From Planctomycetota bacterium (GTDB taxonomy: Bacteria > Planctomycetota > SZUA-567 > H5-PLA8), in assembly GCA_027493525.1 (NCBI GenBank), contig JAOSKN010000003.1:310001-374000 (forward strand): a stretch of 64,000 bases of DNA, in the 5' to 3' direction. Of the stretch, positions 28,194-36,602 are shown one piece after another (position 1 is the first letter of the stretch; each line of letters starts with the position of its first letter). Made by a program: the position numbers and the translations under genes. Under the pieces are notes generated by a model. The model did not search any database. It was not told the DNA's origin and saw only the letters and a program-made list of their open reading frames with translations.

Positions 28194-29408
28194 ATGCACG
28201 CGACGACCGATACGCTTGTCTCAAAACGGCTTATTTGCGAGACCGTGGACCGGCTCGCGCCCGCCTGGCGGGAACTTGCCCTGCGCATCCATGCGCATCC
28301 CGAACTCGCATACGAGGAGCATCTGGCCGCGGAATGGCTAAGCGATGCGCTGGAACTGGCCGGTTTTCGCGTCGCGCGCGGAGTAGCGCAAACCTCAACG
28401 GCCTTTAGCGCGGAGTTCGACACCTTAAGGGCAGCTCCGTGCGTAGCCTTCCTGGCCGAGTACGACGCGCTTCCAGGCACGGGCCATTCCTGCGGGCACA
28501 ACCTGAGCGGGGCGGCATCCTGCCTTGCCGGCCACGCGCTCGCGGAGGTCGTACGCGATGTCCCTGCTCGCATCAGGGTCTTGGGCACGCCCGCGGAGGA
28601 GGCTGGCCACGGCGGCAAGATCAGAATGCTGGAGCATGGGGTATTTCAAGACGTCGAATTCGCCATGATGGCGCATGCTGGATTCATGAATCTGCCCAGC
28701 CGCGAAATGCTGGGGCATAAGCGCGTCCGCGTCGAGTTTTCAGCCCATGCCGGCTCGCAGGATGCCAGCGGCAACACGCTCGACGCGGTACTGCACTGCC
28801 TGCACGGGGTTGAATTGCTGAGGCGCAAGCTGCGGCCGCGTACTCGCATCGAGGCTGTCGTGGCCGAGGGCGGCTCGATCGAGCGCTCGAGGTCGAGTTC
28901 GAGGTGCGCGTCCCGCTACGACCGCGCGCGAGCGGAGGTGCTCATTTCGTCCACTGAGGTCGCGTACATCGAGCGCCTGGAGCGGCGCTTGAAAGGACTC
29001 GCTCAAGCCGGAGCCGATGCCACCGGAACGAGGCTTGAATGGACGGCGACCTGGGGAACCTATTTGCCTCTGAGGCGCAATGGCGCCATGGAAGCGGCCT
29101 ACGCCAACAATCTCGAATGCCTCGGTGAACCGCTCGGACGCTTTCCCGCGGACTGGTCGATCGGGTCGACCGATTGTGGCAATGTCTCGCAGCGCCTGCC
29201 TGCCATCCACGCCTACTTCAAGGCGGCTGAGCCGGGTATCGAGCATCATACGCACGCGTTCACGGAAGCCAGCCGCTCGGAACTGGGTCTCGCCGGAATG
29301 ATCACCGCGGCGAAGGCCATGGCTCTTACGGCCTTGGATCTGCTCCTAAGCGAACCCCTGCGCGCGAACGCTAAGAGGGACTTTCTAGACGGTCCGCGGA
29401 GCAGCTAA
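28194..29408 (+). CDS. M20-family amidohydrolase (AbgB / ACY1L2-like), possibly damaged
   Basis: 404 residues from the ATG at 28194, 22 bp after the SUMF1-like gene. Zinc amidohydrolase motifs: RIHAHPELAYEE, VAFLAEYDALPGTGHSCGHN, GTPAEEAGHGGKI and MMAHAGF; the dimerisation-domain start is HAGSQDASGNTLDA. The expected strand after EGG is garbled as Arg/Ser-rich sequence over about 55 bases near 28875-28930, while another frame there reads LDRALEVEFEVRVP, as the family predicts. Two compensating single-base changes are likely. It would cleave an N-acyl or N-aryl amide such as p-aminobenzoyl-glutamate or a dipeptide. Its stop overlaps the palindromic repeat. Confidence 0.8.
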   Translation: MHATTDTLVSKRLICETVDRLAPAWRELALRIHAHPELAYEEHLAAEWLSDALELAGFRVARGVAQTSTAFSAEFDTLRAAPCVAFLAEYDALPGTGHSCGHNLSGAASCLAGHALAEVVRDVPARIRVLGTPAEEAGHGGKIRMLEHGVFQDVEFAMMAHAGFMNLPSREMLGHKRVRVEFSAHAGSQDASGNTLDAVLHCLHGVELLRRKLRPRTRIEAVVAEGGSIERSRSSSRCASRYDRARAEVLISSTEVAYIERLERRLKGLAQAGADATGTRLEWTATWGTYLPLRRNGAMEAAYANNLECLGEPLGRFPADWSIGSTDCGNVSQRLPAIHAYFKAAEPGIEHHTHAFTEASRSELGLAGMITAAKAMALTALDLLLSEPLRANAKRDFLDGPRSS

Positions 29409-29577
29409 GTACCGCGCCGCAGAAGTAACTGGCCCAATGCGCCGGGCATTTTGTTCCGGATCGAGGCGCGCCGAGGGAGCATATCGGGACGAAGATCTGT
29501 GACTGAGGCGCAACGAAGAGCCGGGACAAAAGGCCCGGCGCCGTGGGTCAGGAACTTCTGCGGCGCGGTACTAAGCC
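29404..29577. repeat. Imperfect palindromic element, copy 1
   Basis: Arms of about 55-60 bp: a perfect 19-bp outer stem (AGTACCGCGCCGCAGAAGT) and an inner part GCGCCGGGC-TTTTGT-CCGG with few mismatches. The centre holds GAGCATATC, TCTGTGAC and GCGCAACGAAG. The element begins at the stop codon of the M20 gene. It shares its centre and layout with the element at 31269. Confidence 0.85.
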
Positions 29578-29885
29578 GCTGGAACCTGGCCCAATTCATT
29601 GAAATAGGATCCGGCAGGTGCAAGTGCGTTCTGATCCTCGTCGCACCCAGCGCAGGCGTTTCTCGGCCTTGAACAAGGCCTCGGGTCACTCTTGACGATT
29701 CGAAGCAAGGTCGCCGCTTGAAATCTCGCGCAGTCCTGCCGCGCGCGCCCGGCCGGCGCCAGGACCATGCTCCTGAACGTCCGAAATTAACAGCGGCCAG
29801 GGCTCGCCGCCGACGCGGCATTGAGCCTTGCGCGGAACCTGCTTCCTGGGACAAGCTCCACTCGAAGCCGCCGCGCCTGCCGCGC
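29578..29885. other. Non-coding stretch, nothing recognised
   Basis: About 300 bp between the palindrome and a possible small gene. All frames look like shadow sequence; no hairpin or promoter stands out. Confidence 0.4.
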
Positions 29886-29993
29886 TTAGAAGTGCTTGAA
29901 CGTGGCAAGGAACAGCAGCCCCGCGGGGATCAGGGACGCCAGGAAGTACGCCCACGCCGCCTGCGCCAGACGAAAGAGGATGCCATGATCCAT
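29886..29993 (-). CDS. Possible 35-residue single-helix membrane protein
   Basis: Short ORF from the ATG at 29993 with GAAAGGGA about 8 bases upstream. The product is a short polar start followed by one membrane helix (AAWAYFLASLIPAGLLFLAT) and a short basic end. The ribosome site and clean hydrophobic profile support it; size and isolation argue for caution. Confidence 0.4.
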   Translation of the reverse strand: MDHGILFRLAQAAWAYFLASLIPAGLLFLATFKHF

Positions 29994-30099
29994 GGACGGA
30001 TCCCTTTCAAATGGGCGGCACTGGAAATTAGTTAATTCCGCGTTACCGGCGTTTACCTGTTCTCCCCTCAAATCCGTCCGCGCTTGCCTCGCCCGGGCG

Positions 30100-31050
30100 C
30101 TATACCGGCAGGACGCCCCTGTCGCGCAGCCAGTTCAGGAACAGCGCGGTCCAGCTTGACGGAAGGAGATGTTCTTCCTGCCGCACGGCGAAATCGTGCT
30201 GGCCGCTTACGAACATATGCAGTTCGGTGGGCACGCCCGCGCGCTGCAAGGCCAGCGCCATGAACAGGCTGTGCAGCGGATCGCTGACCGAGTCGTCGGC
30301 GGTATGGACCAGCATGATCGGCGGGCTGCCGGCGGGGATGGACTCGAAATCGGCCGTTACCTCGTCCTTCTCGTTCGCCTTGAGGTATCCCGAGTAGCAA
30401 CTGACCGCGAAATCGGGCCGGCAATCGGCCTCGTCGTGGGCATCCTGCCGCTCGTAACGGCGCCGCTCGAAGCAGGTGGCCGTTCGCAGCGCCAGATGCC
30501 CGCCGGCCGAAAACCCCACGATCCCGATCCGGCGCGGGTGGACGCCCCATTCGGCGGCGCGGCTGCGCACCAGGCTTACTGCCCGCTGTGCGTCCAGCAA
30601 TGGGCCCCGCGCGGGCGGCATGAGCCGTTTGCCGAACTCCGGATCGTCGGCGCGGCGAGGCACTCGATACTTGAGGATGATCCCGGTGATTCCAACCGAG
30701 GCGGCCCATTCCGCAACCTGCTCGCCTTCCAGTTCCCACAGCAGGTTGTGATACCCGCCGCCGGGACAGATCAGCATGGCCACCCCGGTGTTCTTTGCCG
30801 GATCGGGCCGGTAAAGCGTCAGCGTGGGTTTCGAAACGTTGGTCCGGATGCGAACCGCGCCAAGCCCCGGAATCTGGGACGTAAATACTCGCGAGTATTC
30901 CGCGCCGGGCGTGTCGTTGTCGGGCCGCGTCAGCCAATGCCAGCCGTCCGAGCGCCGGTTCTTCTCGTCCTGGGGGTCGATGCCGAGGTCCCCGGGCGTC
31001 GCGCCCGGCCAGAGGGGAATCTCTTCGGGAGCCGATTCGGCGCGCGCCAT
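30100..31050 (-). CDS. Alpha/beta hydrolase (acetyl-xylan-esterase-like)
   Basis: 316 residues from the ATG at 31050, preceded by AGGAGG at 8 bases. Catalytic features: oxyanion-loop PGGGYHNL, nucleophile elbow GFSAGGHLA, acid HTADDSVSD, catalytic His GQHDF. The layout matches small carbohydrate esterases of the BD-FAE/Axe type. No clear signal peptide at this start. It points toward the M20/SUMF1 cluster from the other strand and may belong to the same carbohydrate-related functional group (inference). Confidence 0.82.
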   Translation of the reverse strand: MARAESAPEEIPLWPGATPGDLGIDPQDEKNRRSDGWHWLTRPDNDTPGAEYSRVFTSQIPGLGAVRIRTNVSKPTLTLYRPDPAKNTGVAMLICPGGGYHNLLWELEGEQVAEWAASVGITGIILKYRVPRRADDPEFGKRLMPPARGPLLDAQRAVSLVRSRAAEWGVHPRRIGIVGFSAGGHLALRTATCFERRRYERQDAHDEADCRPDFAVSCYSGYLKANEKDEVTADFESIPAGSPPIMLVHTADDSVSDPLHSLFMALALQRAGVPTELHMFVSGQHDFAVRQEEHLLPSSWTALFLNWLRDRGVLPV

Positions 31051-31268
31051 GGGCGGGATCCTCCTGGTCGATTTGAACGCTCGCCAACCCGGCATCGGCC
31101 GGGGGACGGGCATGCGGCGGAAGCTAATCAGCGTTGCGCGCTGGCGCAAGGCGCGCGCGGAGCCCCCTACCGAATTGACCGCAGGTTTCCCGGGAATCGA
31201 AATACGCGCTTTGCAGGACGTTCACCAATTCCACGGAGGTCGCGCCATGACAGGAGCGCCGCGTTGGC

Positions 31269-31435
31269 CTAGCAGTCCGTTGAAAAAGGGAGCGGGCCAT
31301 TAAACGGCGCTTTTTGCCCAGCCCTTCGTTGCGCCCTCGTCACAGAGCTCCTCTGGATATGCTCCTCGGTCGCGCCTCGGTCTGGACAAAAATCGCTCGT
31401 TTACTGACCGCGCCCCTTTTTCAACGGGCTGCTAG
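31269..31435. repeat. Imperfect palindromic element, copy 2
   Basis: 167 bp beginning CTAGCAGTCCGTTGAAAAAG and ending with its near reverse complement. The centre, read on the plus strand, has CTTCGTTGCGCC, GTCACAGA and GATATGCTCC, the same blocks as copy 1 in reverse orientation. It fills most of the gap between the esterase start and the next gene; the other 260 bp of that gap hold nothing recognisable. Confidence 0.85.
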
Positions 31436-31480
31436 ACTCTGCAGGTCATCGCGAGTCAGCCGCCGCGCCGGAGATCGTCC

Positions 31481-34400
31481 ATGAGCGGACCCGAACCACC
31501 TCCCGATCGTTTGGAGCGGCGGCGCCGGTCGCTGCTGCTCCTCTTTCTGCTGCTTGGCTTCCCGGCGATCCCGCTTCTGGTGCTCTGGCGCGGCCCAAAC
31601 GGTGCGCCGCCGGTTGCCGCGCCGGCGTCCTCGGACGTACAAGCTTCGCCGCGCGCGAAGCTCACGGCCGAGAACGAACTGTTGCAGCGGTTGCGCTTGC
31701 TGCGCGACGAGCTTGAGCGCCCGGGGCTTTCTCTGGACGAGGCCGCGCGGAATCTGGGTTCGGCGGGGGCCGTGTACGAATTCGCCCGCGACGAGGTCGT
31801 GTATCTGCCGTATTCGCAGGCCTTCGCCGATCCCGAGGGCGTGCTGCGAACGCGGGTCGCGAACTGTTTTGACCGCGCGCGGCTGCTGGCGGCGTTGCTG
31901 GAGAAACTGGGCTACGAAGCGCGGCTGCGCACGGCGCCTTGGCCGGCGGAAGCCCGGCCGCACCCGGGTGGATTTCCGCCGCGTCCGCCGAGCTACGATT
32001 CCTTCATGGACTTTATCGGCCTCGACGACTCCGGCGTCGAAGCGGACCTGCGCAAGCAGGCGGAGAGCCTCCGCGAGGCGTCGGAGGAGATCGCCGCCGA
32101 GTGCGACGCGAGCGTGGAGGCCCTGGGCGCGCTCGTGAGCGCGGCGGAGTTGGACCGGATGCCCGAGTTTGCGAACCCTCGTGACGACACCTGGGTCTGG
32201 GTCGAGGCGCGCCAGGGCGAGGGCGCGTGGACGTCCTACGACCCGACCTTTCCCGACGCGGCGCGCCCGCCGAGCCACGAGCCCATTGTCGCTGCGGCGT
32301 CCCACGCCACGATTTCACTGAGCGGGGTCTACAGCGACGGGGGCGAAGAACCGCTGCTGAGTTTCGCCGGGCCGGCGGTGGGCTGGGACGCGGAACTCTT
32401 CTTTCTGCCGGCCGATCGCGCGCCGTCGAAGCTGCCCGAGTTGGACGATCCCCGGGAAGTGCGGGCATGGCTCCCGATGCTTCAGGTGGGACCGGCGAAC
32501 GTGAAGGGCCGCGCCTTTACGCCGGAGGGGGCGCTGCTGGCCGACCTGCGCGGTCGCCCCGCGGCGGAACTCGACGCGCAGGGCGATCTTGCGCTTGAAG
32601 CCGTGCCGGTGGAGGACTTGAAGGTGGTCGCGCTGGACGCCGCGGCCTTTCCCCGGGTGCGGGCGACGCTGGAGGCTCGGACGCGGCGCGAGCCGCGCTG
32701 GCACGCACGGCACTTCGCGCTGCGCGACGCCGGCGAAGCGGCCAACGTGCGAATCGCCGCGCAGCGGGCCGCGCCGCTGCCGGTCGTCGTTGTGCTCGAC
32801 ACCAGCGAGAGCATGAAGAACCAGGGCCGCCTGGACCTGGCCAAGCAGGCCGTCGTGGAACTGCTCGACCGGCTGCCAGAAGGCCTGCCCGTGGCGGTGC
32901 TGCATTATTTCAACTCGGTGCGGGTTGCCGTGCCGGCCGCGCCGCTCGCGGCGAACCGGGACTTCGCGAAGGGGCAAGTGCGAGGGCTCAATGCGTTCGG
33001 CGGGACGCCGCTCGTGGAGAGTCTGGAGCAGGCGCTGAAGGCCGTTGAAGGTCCAGCTTGGGTCGTGGTGCTTTCAGATGGCTTCGACAGCACCAAAACG
33101 CAGCCGGACTACGCGGCGCGCGAGGCGCGGGCGCTGGAGCGCATCCGCGCGAGCGGCAAGACGTTCCTGACGCTGAGCATCGGCGAGGCCGACCAGAGCC
33201 TGTTGAGCGCCGTCGCGCGGGCATCGGGCGGTGCGTATTATCCCGTGACCGACGCCAAGAACCTGCCCCGGCTGTTCGAGCGACTGAGCACCGCGATCGG
33301 CGGACGGATCGTGCTCGAGTACGACCTCCCCGCGGACGCGAAGGCCGGCGGGCCGCGCGAGGTGACGGTCGCGTTGCAGGGTTATGAGGGCGAGGCTTCG
33401 GGGGCGTACACGCCGCCCGCCCGGCCCGCCGCGCCGCGCACGCTGAGGAAACTGGCCCTGACCGTGCGCATGGGCGACGGGGCGTATCCGTGGCACGGTT
33501 CGACGCGGACCATAGCGCTCTTCGATGGCGAGTACCAAGGCTGGGAACTGCTGCGCAGGACATCGCTCTGGGTCACGCCCGGGTGGCTTCCGCCCCACGT
33601 GCTGGCCGCGCGGCGGCTCGACCGGTGGATCGGGCTGCTCGAACGCCAACTCGTCGCCGACGGCGGGCCGCTCTCGGAACTGCACTTCAATCGCGCGATG
33701 TCCTTCCGGCAGGCGTGGACGACCAACGCCTTCGCGACACTGCTGAGTTCCCACGTGCGCGAGGGGGTGCATTGGCATCTGACGCCCTCGATTTATGCGG
33801 AGCAGCAGGCCTTCTTCCGGCGCGGGAAGGATATTGTGGAGCGGCGGAGTCTGGACTGGCTGGGTCAGATGGACCCGCCGAGCGCGGATTCGTCGCGGCA
33901 GGCGGCGCGCTTCGTGGCCGGCTGGAGCGCGGCCGAAGGACGGATCCTCGGCGCGCCCAGCGCGCACGCGCCCCTGCTGGAAGCTCGCAAGGCTCTGGTC
34001 CTGGCCCGCGAGCCGGGCAAGCTGCCGCCGGAGCTGGATCGAACGCTGCAGCCGACCGCCGAGCGTTACGCGCTGGTCGATCCTCAACGGCCGGACTTCG
34101 CATGGCTTTATTATCCCCGCGCGGGATCGCTTTATGCCTTCGACTTGCGCTCGCCAGGCTTGGCCAAAGGCGCACGGGCGGAGCGGATCGCGGCGGAGTT
34201 CGACGCCCTCCATGAGAAGCTGGGGAACTTCGGGTACATCGCTTACATGCTGCTGGCGGCGGGGGGATCTCCGGCCGGCGCGATGTACGCGGGTTTGGCG
34301 GCCTTCTTCGATCAGGTGCTTTCACTGTACTGCTATGCTGCGGTGATGATGAACCAGCTCGCGGAGGGCATCGAGCGGGGCGCCTTCGACGAAGGGGCGG

Positions 34401-34747
34401 CGCGCGAGGAGGCCCGGCTGCGCTGCAAGACCGGCGGCAGCGCGGACGAGTTCGTGCGCAGGATCGTAAGCAACGCGGCCAAGGAGTTCACGCGCAGCAC
34501 CATCGAAGGCATCGTCGCGCTGGGCCTGGGAGTGAAGACTCGCGACTGGCTCGGGAGCGTACCCGCGCCGGGCTTCGTGACGGCGACGGACGCGATCTAC
34601 AGCGGCGGGGCCTCCTACGTGGACGACGCGTTGAAGAATCCGAACCTGCCCGACAGCATCAAGGCGCTGGGATCCCAGCCGTACGTGGACCGGGTCGAGG
34701 ACCTCGTGAAGGAGTATCTGGACCTGGACCCGTGGCGCCCGCGTTAG
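31481..34747 (+). CDS. Membrane-anchored transglutaminase-like / vWA fusion protein
   Basis: 1,088 residues with GGAGATCGTCC before the ATG. One N-terminal membrane helix (about 18-36). The transglutaminase-like part (about 70-265) has the Cys site TRVANCFDRARLLAALLEKLGYEARL and the Asp site WTSYDPTFPD, but the expected His before AWVE is missing (DDTWVWVEA). The vWA domain (about 440-610) has an intact metal site: DTSESMKNQG, GGTPL, LSDGFDS. The C-terminal 450 residues are unrecognised and include a short hydrophobic stretch (YIAYMLLAAGGSPAGAMYAG). It probably acts as a periplasmic binding/scaffold protein rather than a protease. The RNase Z-like gene starts 13 bp after its stop. Confidence 0.8.
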   Translation: MSGPEPPPDRLERRRRSLLLLFLLLGFPAIPLLVLWRGPNGAPPVAAPASSDVQASPRAKLTAENELLQRLRLLRDELERPGLSLDEAARNLGSAGAVYEFARDEVVYLPYSQAFADPEGVLRTRVANCFDRARLLAALLEKLGYEARLRTAPWPAEARPHPGGFPPRPPSYDSFMDFIGLDDSGVEADLRKQAESLREASEEIAAECDASVEALGALVSAAELDRMPEFANPRDDTWVWVEARQGEGAWTSYDPTFPDAARPPSHEPIVAAASHATISLSGVYSDGGEEPLLSFAGPAVGWDAELFFLPADRAPSKLPELDDPREVRAWLPMLQVGPANVKGRAFTPEGALLADLRGRPAAELDAQGDLALEAVPVEDLKVVALDAAAFPRVRATLEARTRREPRWHARHFALRDAGEAANVRIAAQRAAPLPVVVVLDTSESMKNQGRLDLAKQAVVELLDRLPEGLPVAVLHYFNSVRVAVPAAPLAANRDFAKGQVRGLNAFGGTPLVESLEQALKAVEGPAWVVVLSDGFDSTKTQPDYAAREARALERIRASGKTFLTLSIGEADQSLLSAVARASGGAYYPVTDAKNLPRLFERLSTAIGGRIVLEYDLPADAKAGGPREVTVALQGYEGEASGAYTPPARPAAPRTLRKLALTVRMGDGAYPWHGSTRTIALFDGEYQGWELLRRTSLWVTPGWLPPHVLAARRLDRWIGLLERQLVADGGPLSELHFNRAMSFRQAWTTNAFATLLSSHVREGVHWHLTPSIYAEQQAFFRRGKDIVERRSLDWLGQMDPPSADSSRQAARFVAGWSAAEGRILGAPSAHAPLLEARKALVLAREPGKLPPELDRTLQPTAERYALVDPQRPDFAWLYYPRAGSLYAFDLRSPGLAKGARAERIAAEFDALHEKLGNFGYIAYMLLAAGGSPAGAMYAGLAAFFDQVLSLYCYAAVMMNQLAEGIERGAFDEGAAREEARLRCKTGGSADEFVRRIVSNAAKEFTRSTIEGIVALGLGVKTRDWLGSVPAPGFVTATDAIYSGGASYVDDALKNPNLPDSIKALGSQPYVDRVEDLVKEYLDLDPWRPR

Positions 34748-34760
34748 AAAGGAAGCCTGG

Positions 34761-35636
34761 ATGCGCGTGACGCTGCTCGGTACCGGCTGCCCCGTCGCCG
34801 ACGTCCACCGTTACGGCCCGGCGACGCTGGTCGAGGCTGGCGGCGAAACGTGGCTGATCGATTGCGGCAGCGGCGTGACCCAGCGGCTTCTCGCGCACGG
34901 CTCCAACGGCGCGAAGCTGACGGGGCTGTTGCTGACGCATTTGCATTCCGACCACGTCGTCGACTTCATACAGCTCCTGATCTCGGGCTGGCACCAGGGG
35001 CGCGCGAAGCCGCTGCGCGTCTACGGGCCGCGGCGGACGCGGGAGTTCCTGGGCGCGCTGCTGGAGGCGTGGCGGCCCGAGTTCGAGCAGCGGACGGCGC
35101 ACGAACGGCGCGGGGGCGAAGGTCTGCGGGTGGAACTGGAGGAAATCGACGGCGGCTGGACGCTCGAGACGCCAGGGCTGCGGATCCGCAATGTCGAAGT
35201 GCGCCACCCGCCGATTCCACAGGCCTTCGGCTATCGCTTCGAGGAGCGCGGCGAAGACGCCGGTACGGCGACGGTCTCCGGCGATACGGCGTACTGCCCC
35301 GAGCTGATCGAACTGGCGCGCGGGAGCGACCTGCTGGTTCACGAGGCCTTCGTGCATTGGCAGTACGCCAAGCGGCAGCCCGATCCGGCGAAGCAGCAGG
35401 CGATGCGCTCGTACCACACCGCGACGGAGGAAGTCGGGAAGGTCGCGCGCGAGGCCGGCGTGGGGCATCTCGCGCTGACGCACTGGGTCCCGCTCGTCTT
35501 CGACCGCGCGCGCGTGGTCGAAGACGTGCGCACAGAGTTCCATGGCGGGCTCACGTTGGGCGAGGACCTGATGAGCTTCGACGTTGTACGCGGGCACGTG
35601 GCGCTTGCGCGGAGTGGGGTGCAAAGCCACTTGTAG
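34761..35636 (+). CDS. Metallo-beta-lactamase-fold hydrolase, RNase Z/arylsulfatase-like
   Basis: 291 residues, GAAAGGAAG upstream. Begins MRVTLLGTGCPVAD as in RNase Z-type proteins. Metal motifs: LLLTHLHSDHVVD (HxHxDH), SGDTAYC (Asp ligand), SYHTATEEVGKVAREAGVGHLALTHW (two further His). The exosite arm of true tRNase Z is not obvious, so a phosphodiesterase or arylsulfatase role is equally possible. Cytoplasmic. Translationally close to the preceding gene. Confidence 0.82.
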   Translation: MRVTLLGTGCPVADVHRYGPATLVEAGGETWLIDCGSGVTQRLLAHGSNGAKLTGLLLTHLHSDHVVDFIQLLISGWHQGRAKPLRVYGPRRTREFLGALLEAWRPEFEQRTAHERRGGEGLRVELEEIDGGWTLETPGLRIRNVEVRHPPIPQAFGYRFEERGEDAGTATVSGDTAYCPELIELARGSDLLVHEAFVHWQYAKRQPDPAKQQAMRSYHTATEEVGKVAREAGVGHLALTHWVPLVFDRARVVEDVRTEFHGGLTLGEDLMSFDVVRGHVALARSGVQSHL

Positions 35637-35709
35637 ATGGGAACGGGATCGGCAGGCAAGGGTCGCATTTGTGAACGGTAATCGGAAGGACAGACCTTGA
35701 GGTGAGAGC

Positions 35710-36111
35710 ATGGATGAGAACGCGTCGCGAGACGATGCTGCGGGCAAGGAGCGGGCCTGGACGTTGAACCGCCAACTGCGAGCGCTGAACGCGGTGCTGA
35801 TGATCCTCGCGGTGCTGGGGCTGGTCCTGCAAAAGTCGCTGGGTGAGGCCGGGCCGTATGTCGTGTTGGGCCTGTTGGGGTTCTTTGGATTGACGTTCCT
35901 CGCGCGCGTGGTGGTGGTGGGCTGGTTTTTCGCGCGCGGCGCGATCTGGTGGCTGTTGCCGGCAGCCCTGGGAAGCCTGGTGATGGTGGGCGCGACGGGT
36001 TACGTGCAGGGCGGCGCGCGGATCGGCTGTCTGGCGGGCGCGCTGGCGCTGGCGTACGCAGTGTTGAGTTATATATCCAAGCGCGAGCCGGGGGCGGGCG
36101 GGTTCGATTAG
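35710..36111 (+). CDS. Small integral membrane protein, unknown
   Basis: 133 residues with GAGGTGAGAG upstream. A charged N-terminus of about 25 residues is followed by four probable membrane helices (AVLMILAVLGLVLQ; PYVVLGLLGFFGLTFLARVV; IWWLLPAALGSLVMVG; GCLAGALALAYAVLSY). Not recognised. Confidence 0.7.
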   Translation: MDENASRDDAAGKERAWTLNRQLRALNAVLMILAVLGLVLQKSLGEAGPYVVLGLLGFFGLTFLARVVVVGWFFARGAIWWLLPAALGSLVMVGATGYVQGGARIGCLAGALALAYAVLSYISKREPGAGGFD

Positions 36112-36283
36112 GCTGCCAGCCGTTTTTGCAACACGTTAGTTCCTTCCTTTTCGCAGTGCCACGGAACACGGGACGGCAGCTCTGGCCCGGCCTTCGAGGT
36201 CGGACTCGGTATGGGTTCTGTGCTGGGAATCGGTTAAGGTGGATTCGCCAAGCGCGGCGTATCGGCCCAGGGAAGGAAACAGC

Positions 36284-36532
36284 ATGTGGACGAAAGCGGT
36301 TGCAATTCGGGGACGAACCGGGGCTGTCGCGGCGTGCTGGCTGGCGGCGGCGCTCTGCGGCGGTTGCCTGGGTGGCGAAGAAGCCGTCGGCTGGTTCGAG
36401 TGGCAGCCGAAGAACGCAACGGAAGATGGCGAGTGCAGGGAGCGCGGGCGCGGCGGAGCAAGCGCCGTGGCTTGCTCCTTGCCGAGCGGCCCATTCGAAT
36501 TAATAGAATCCGCCGGCACGCGCAAGAGCTAA
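36284..36532 (+). CDS. Small putative lipoprotein, perhaps truncated
   Basis: 82 residues from the ATG at 36284 with GGAAGGAAAC upstream. Signal peptide with lipobox-like LCGGC. The sequence after about residue 45 (RERGRGGASAVAC) reads like out-of-frame DNA, so the 3' part may be decayed. Low confidence as a working gene. Confidence 0.4.
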   Translation: MWTKAVAIRGRTGAVAACWLAAALCGGCLGGEEAVGWFEWQPKNATEDGECRERGRGGASAVACSLPSGPFELIESAGTRKS

Positions 36533-36602
36533 CTTTCATCCACCAAGTGGGGCGACGAGGCCCTGATACGGGCGGAGCCGCCTTTTCATGGCATCCCCGG
36601 CT

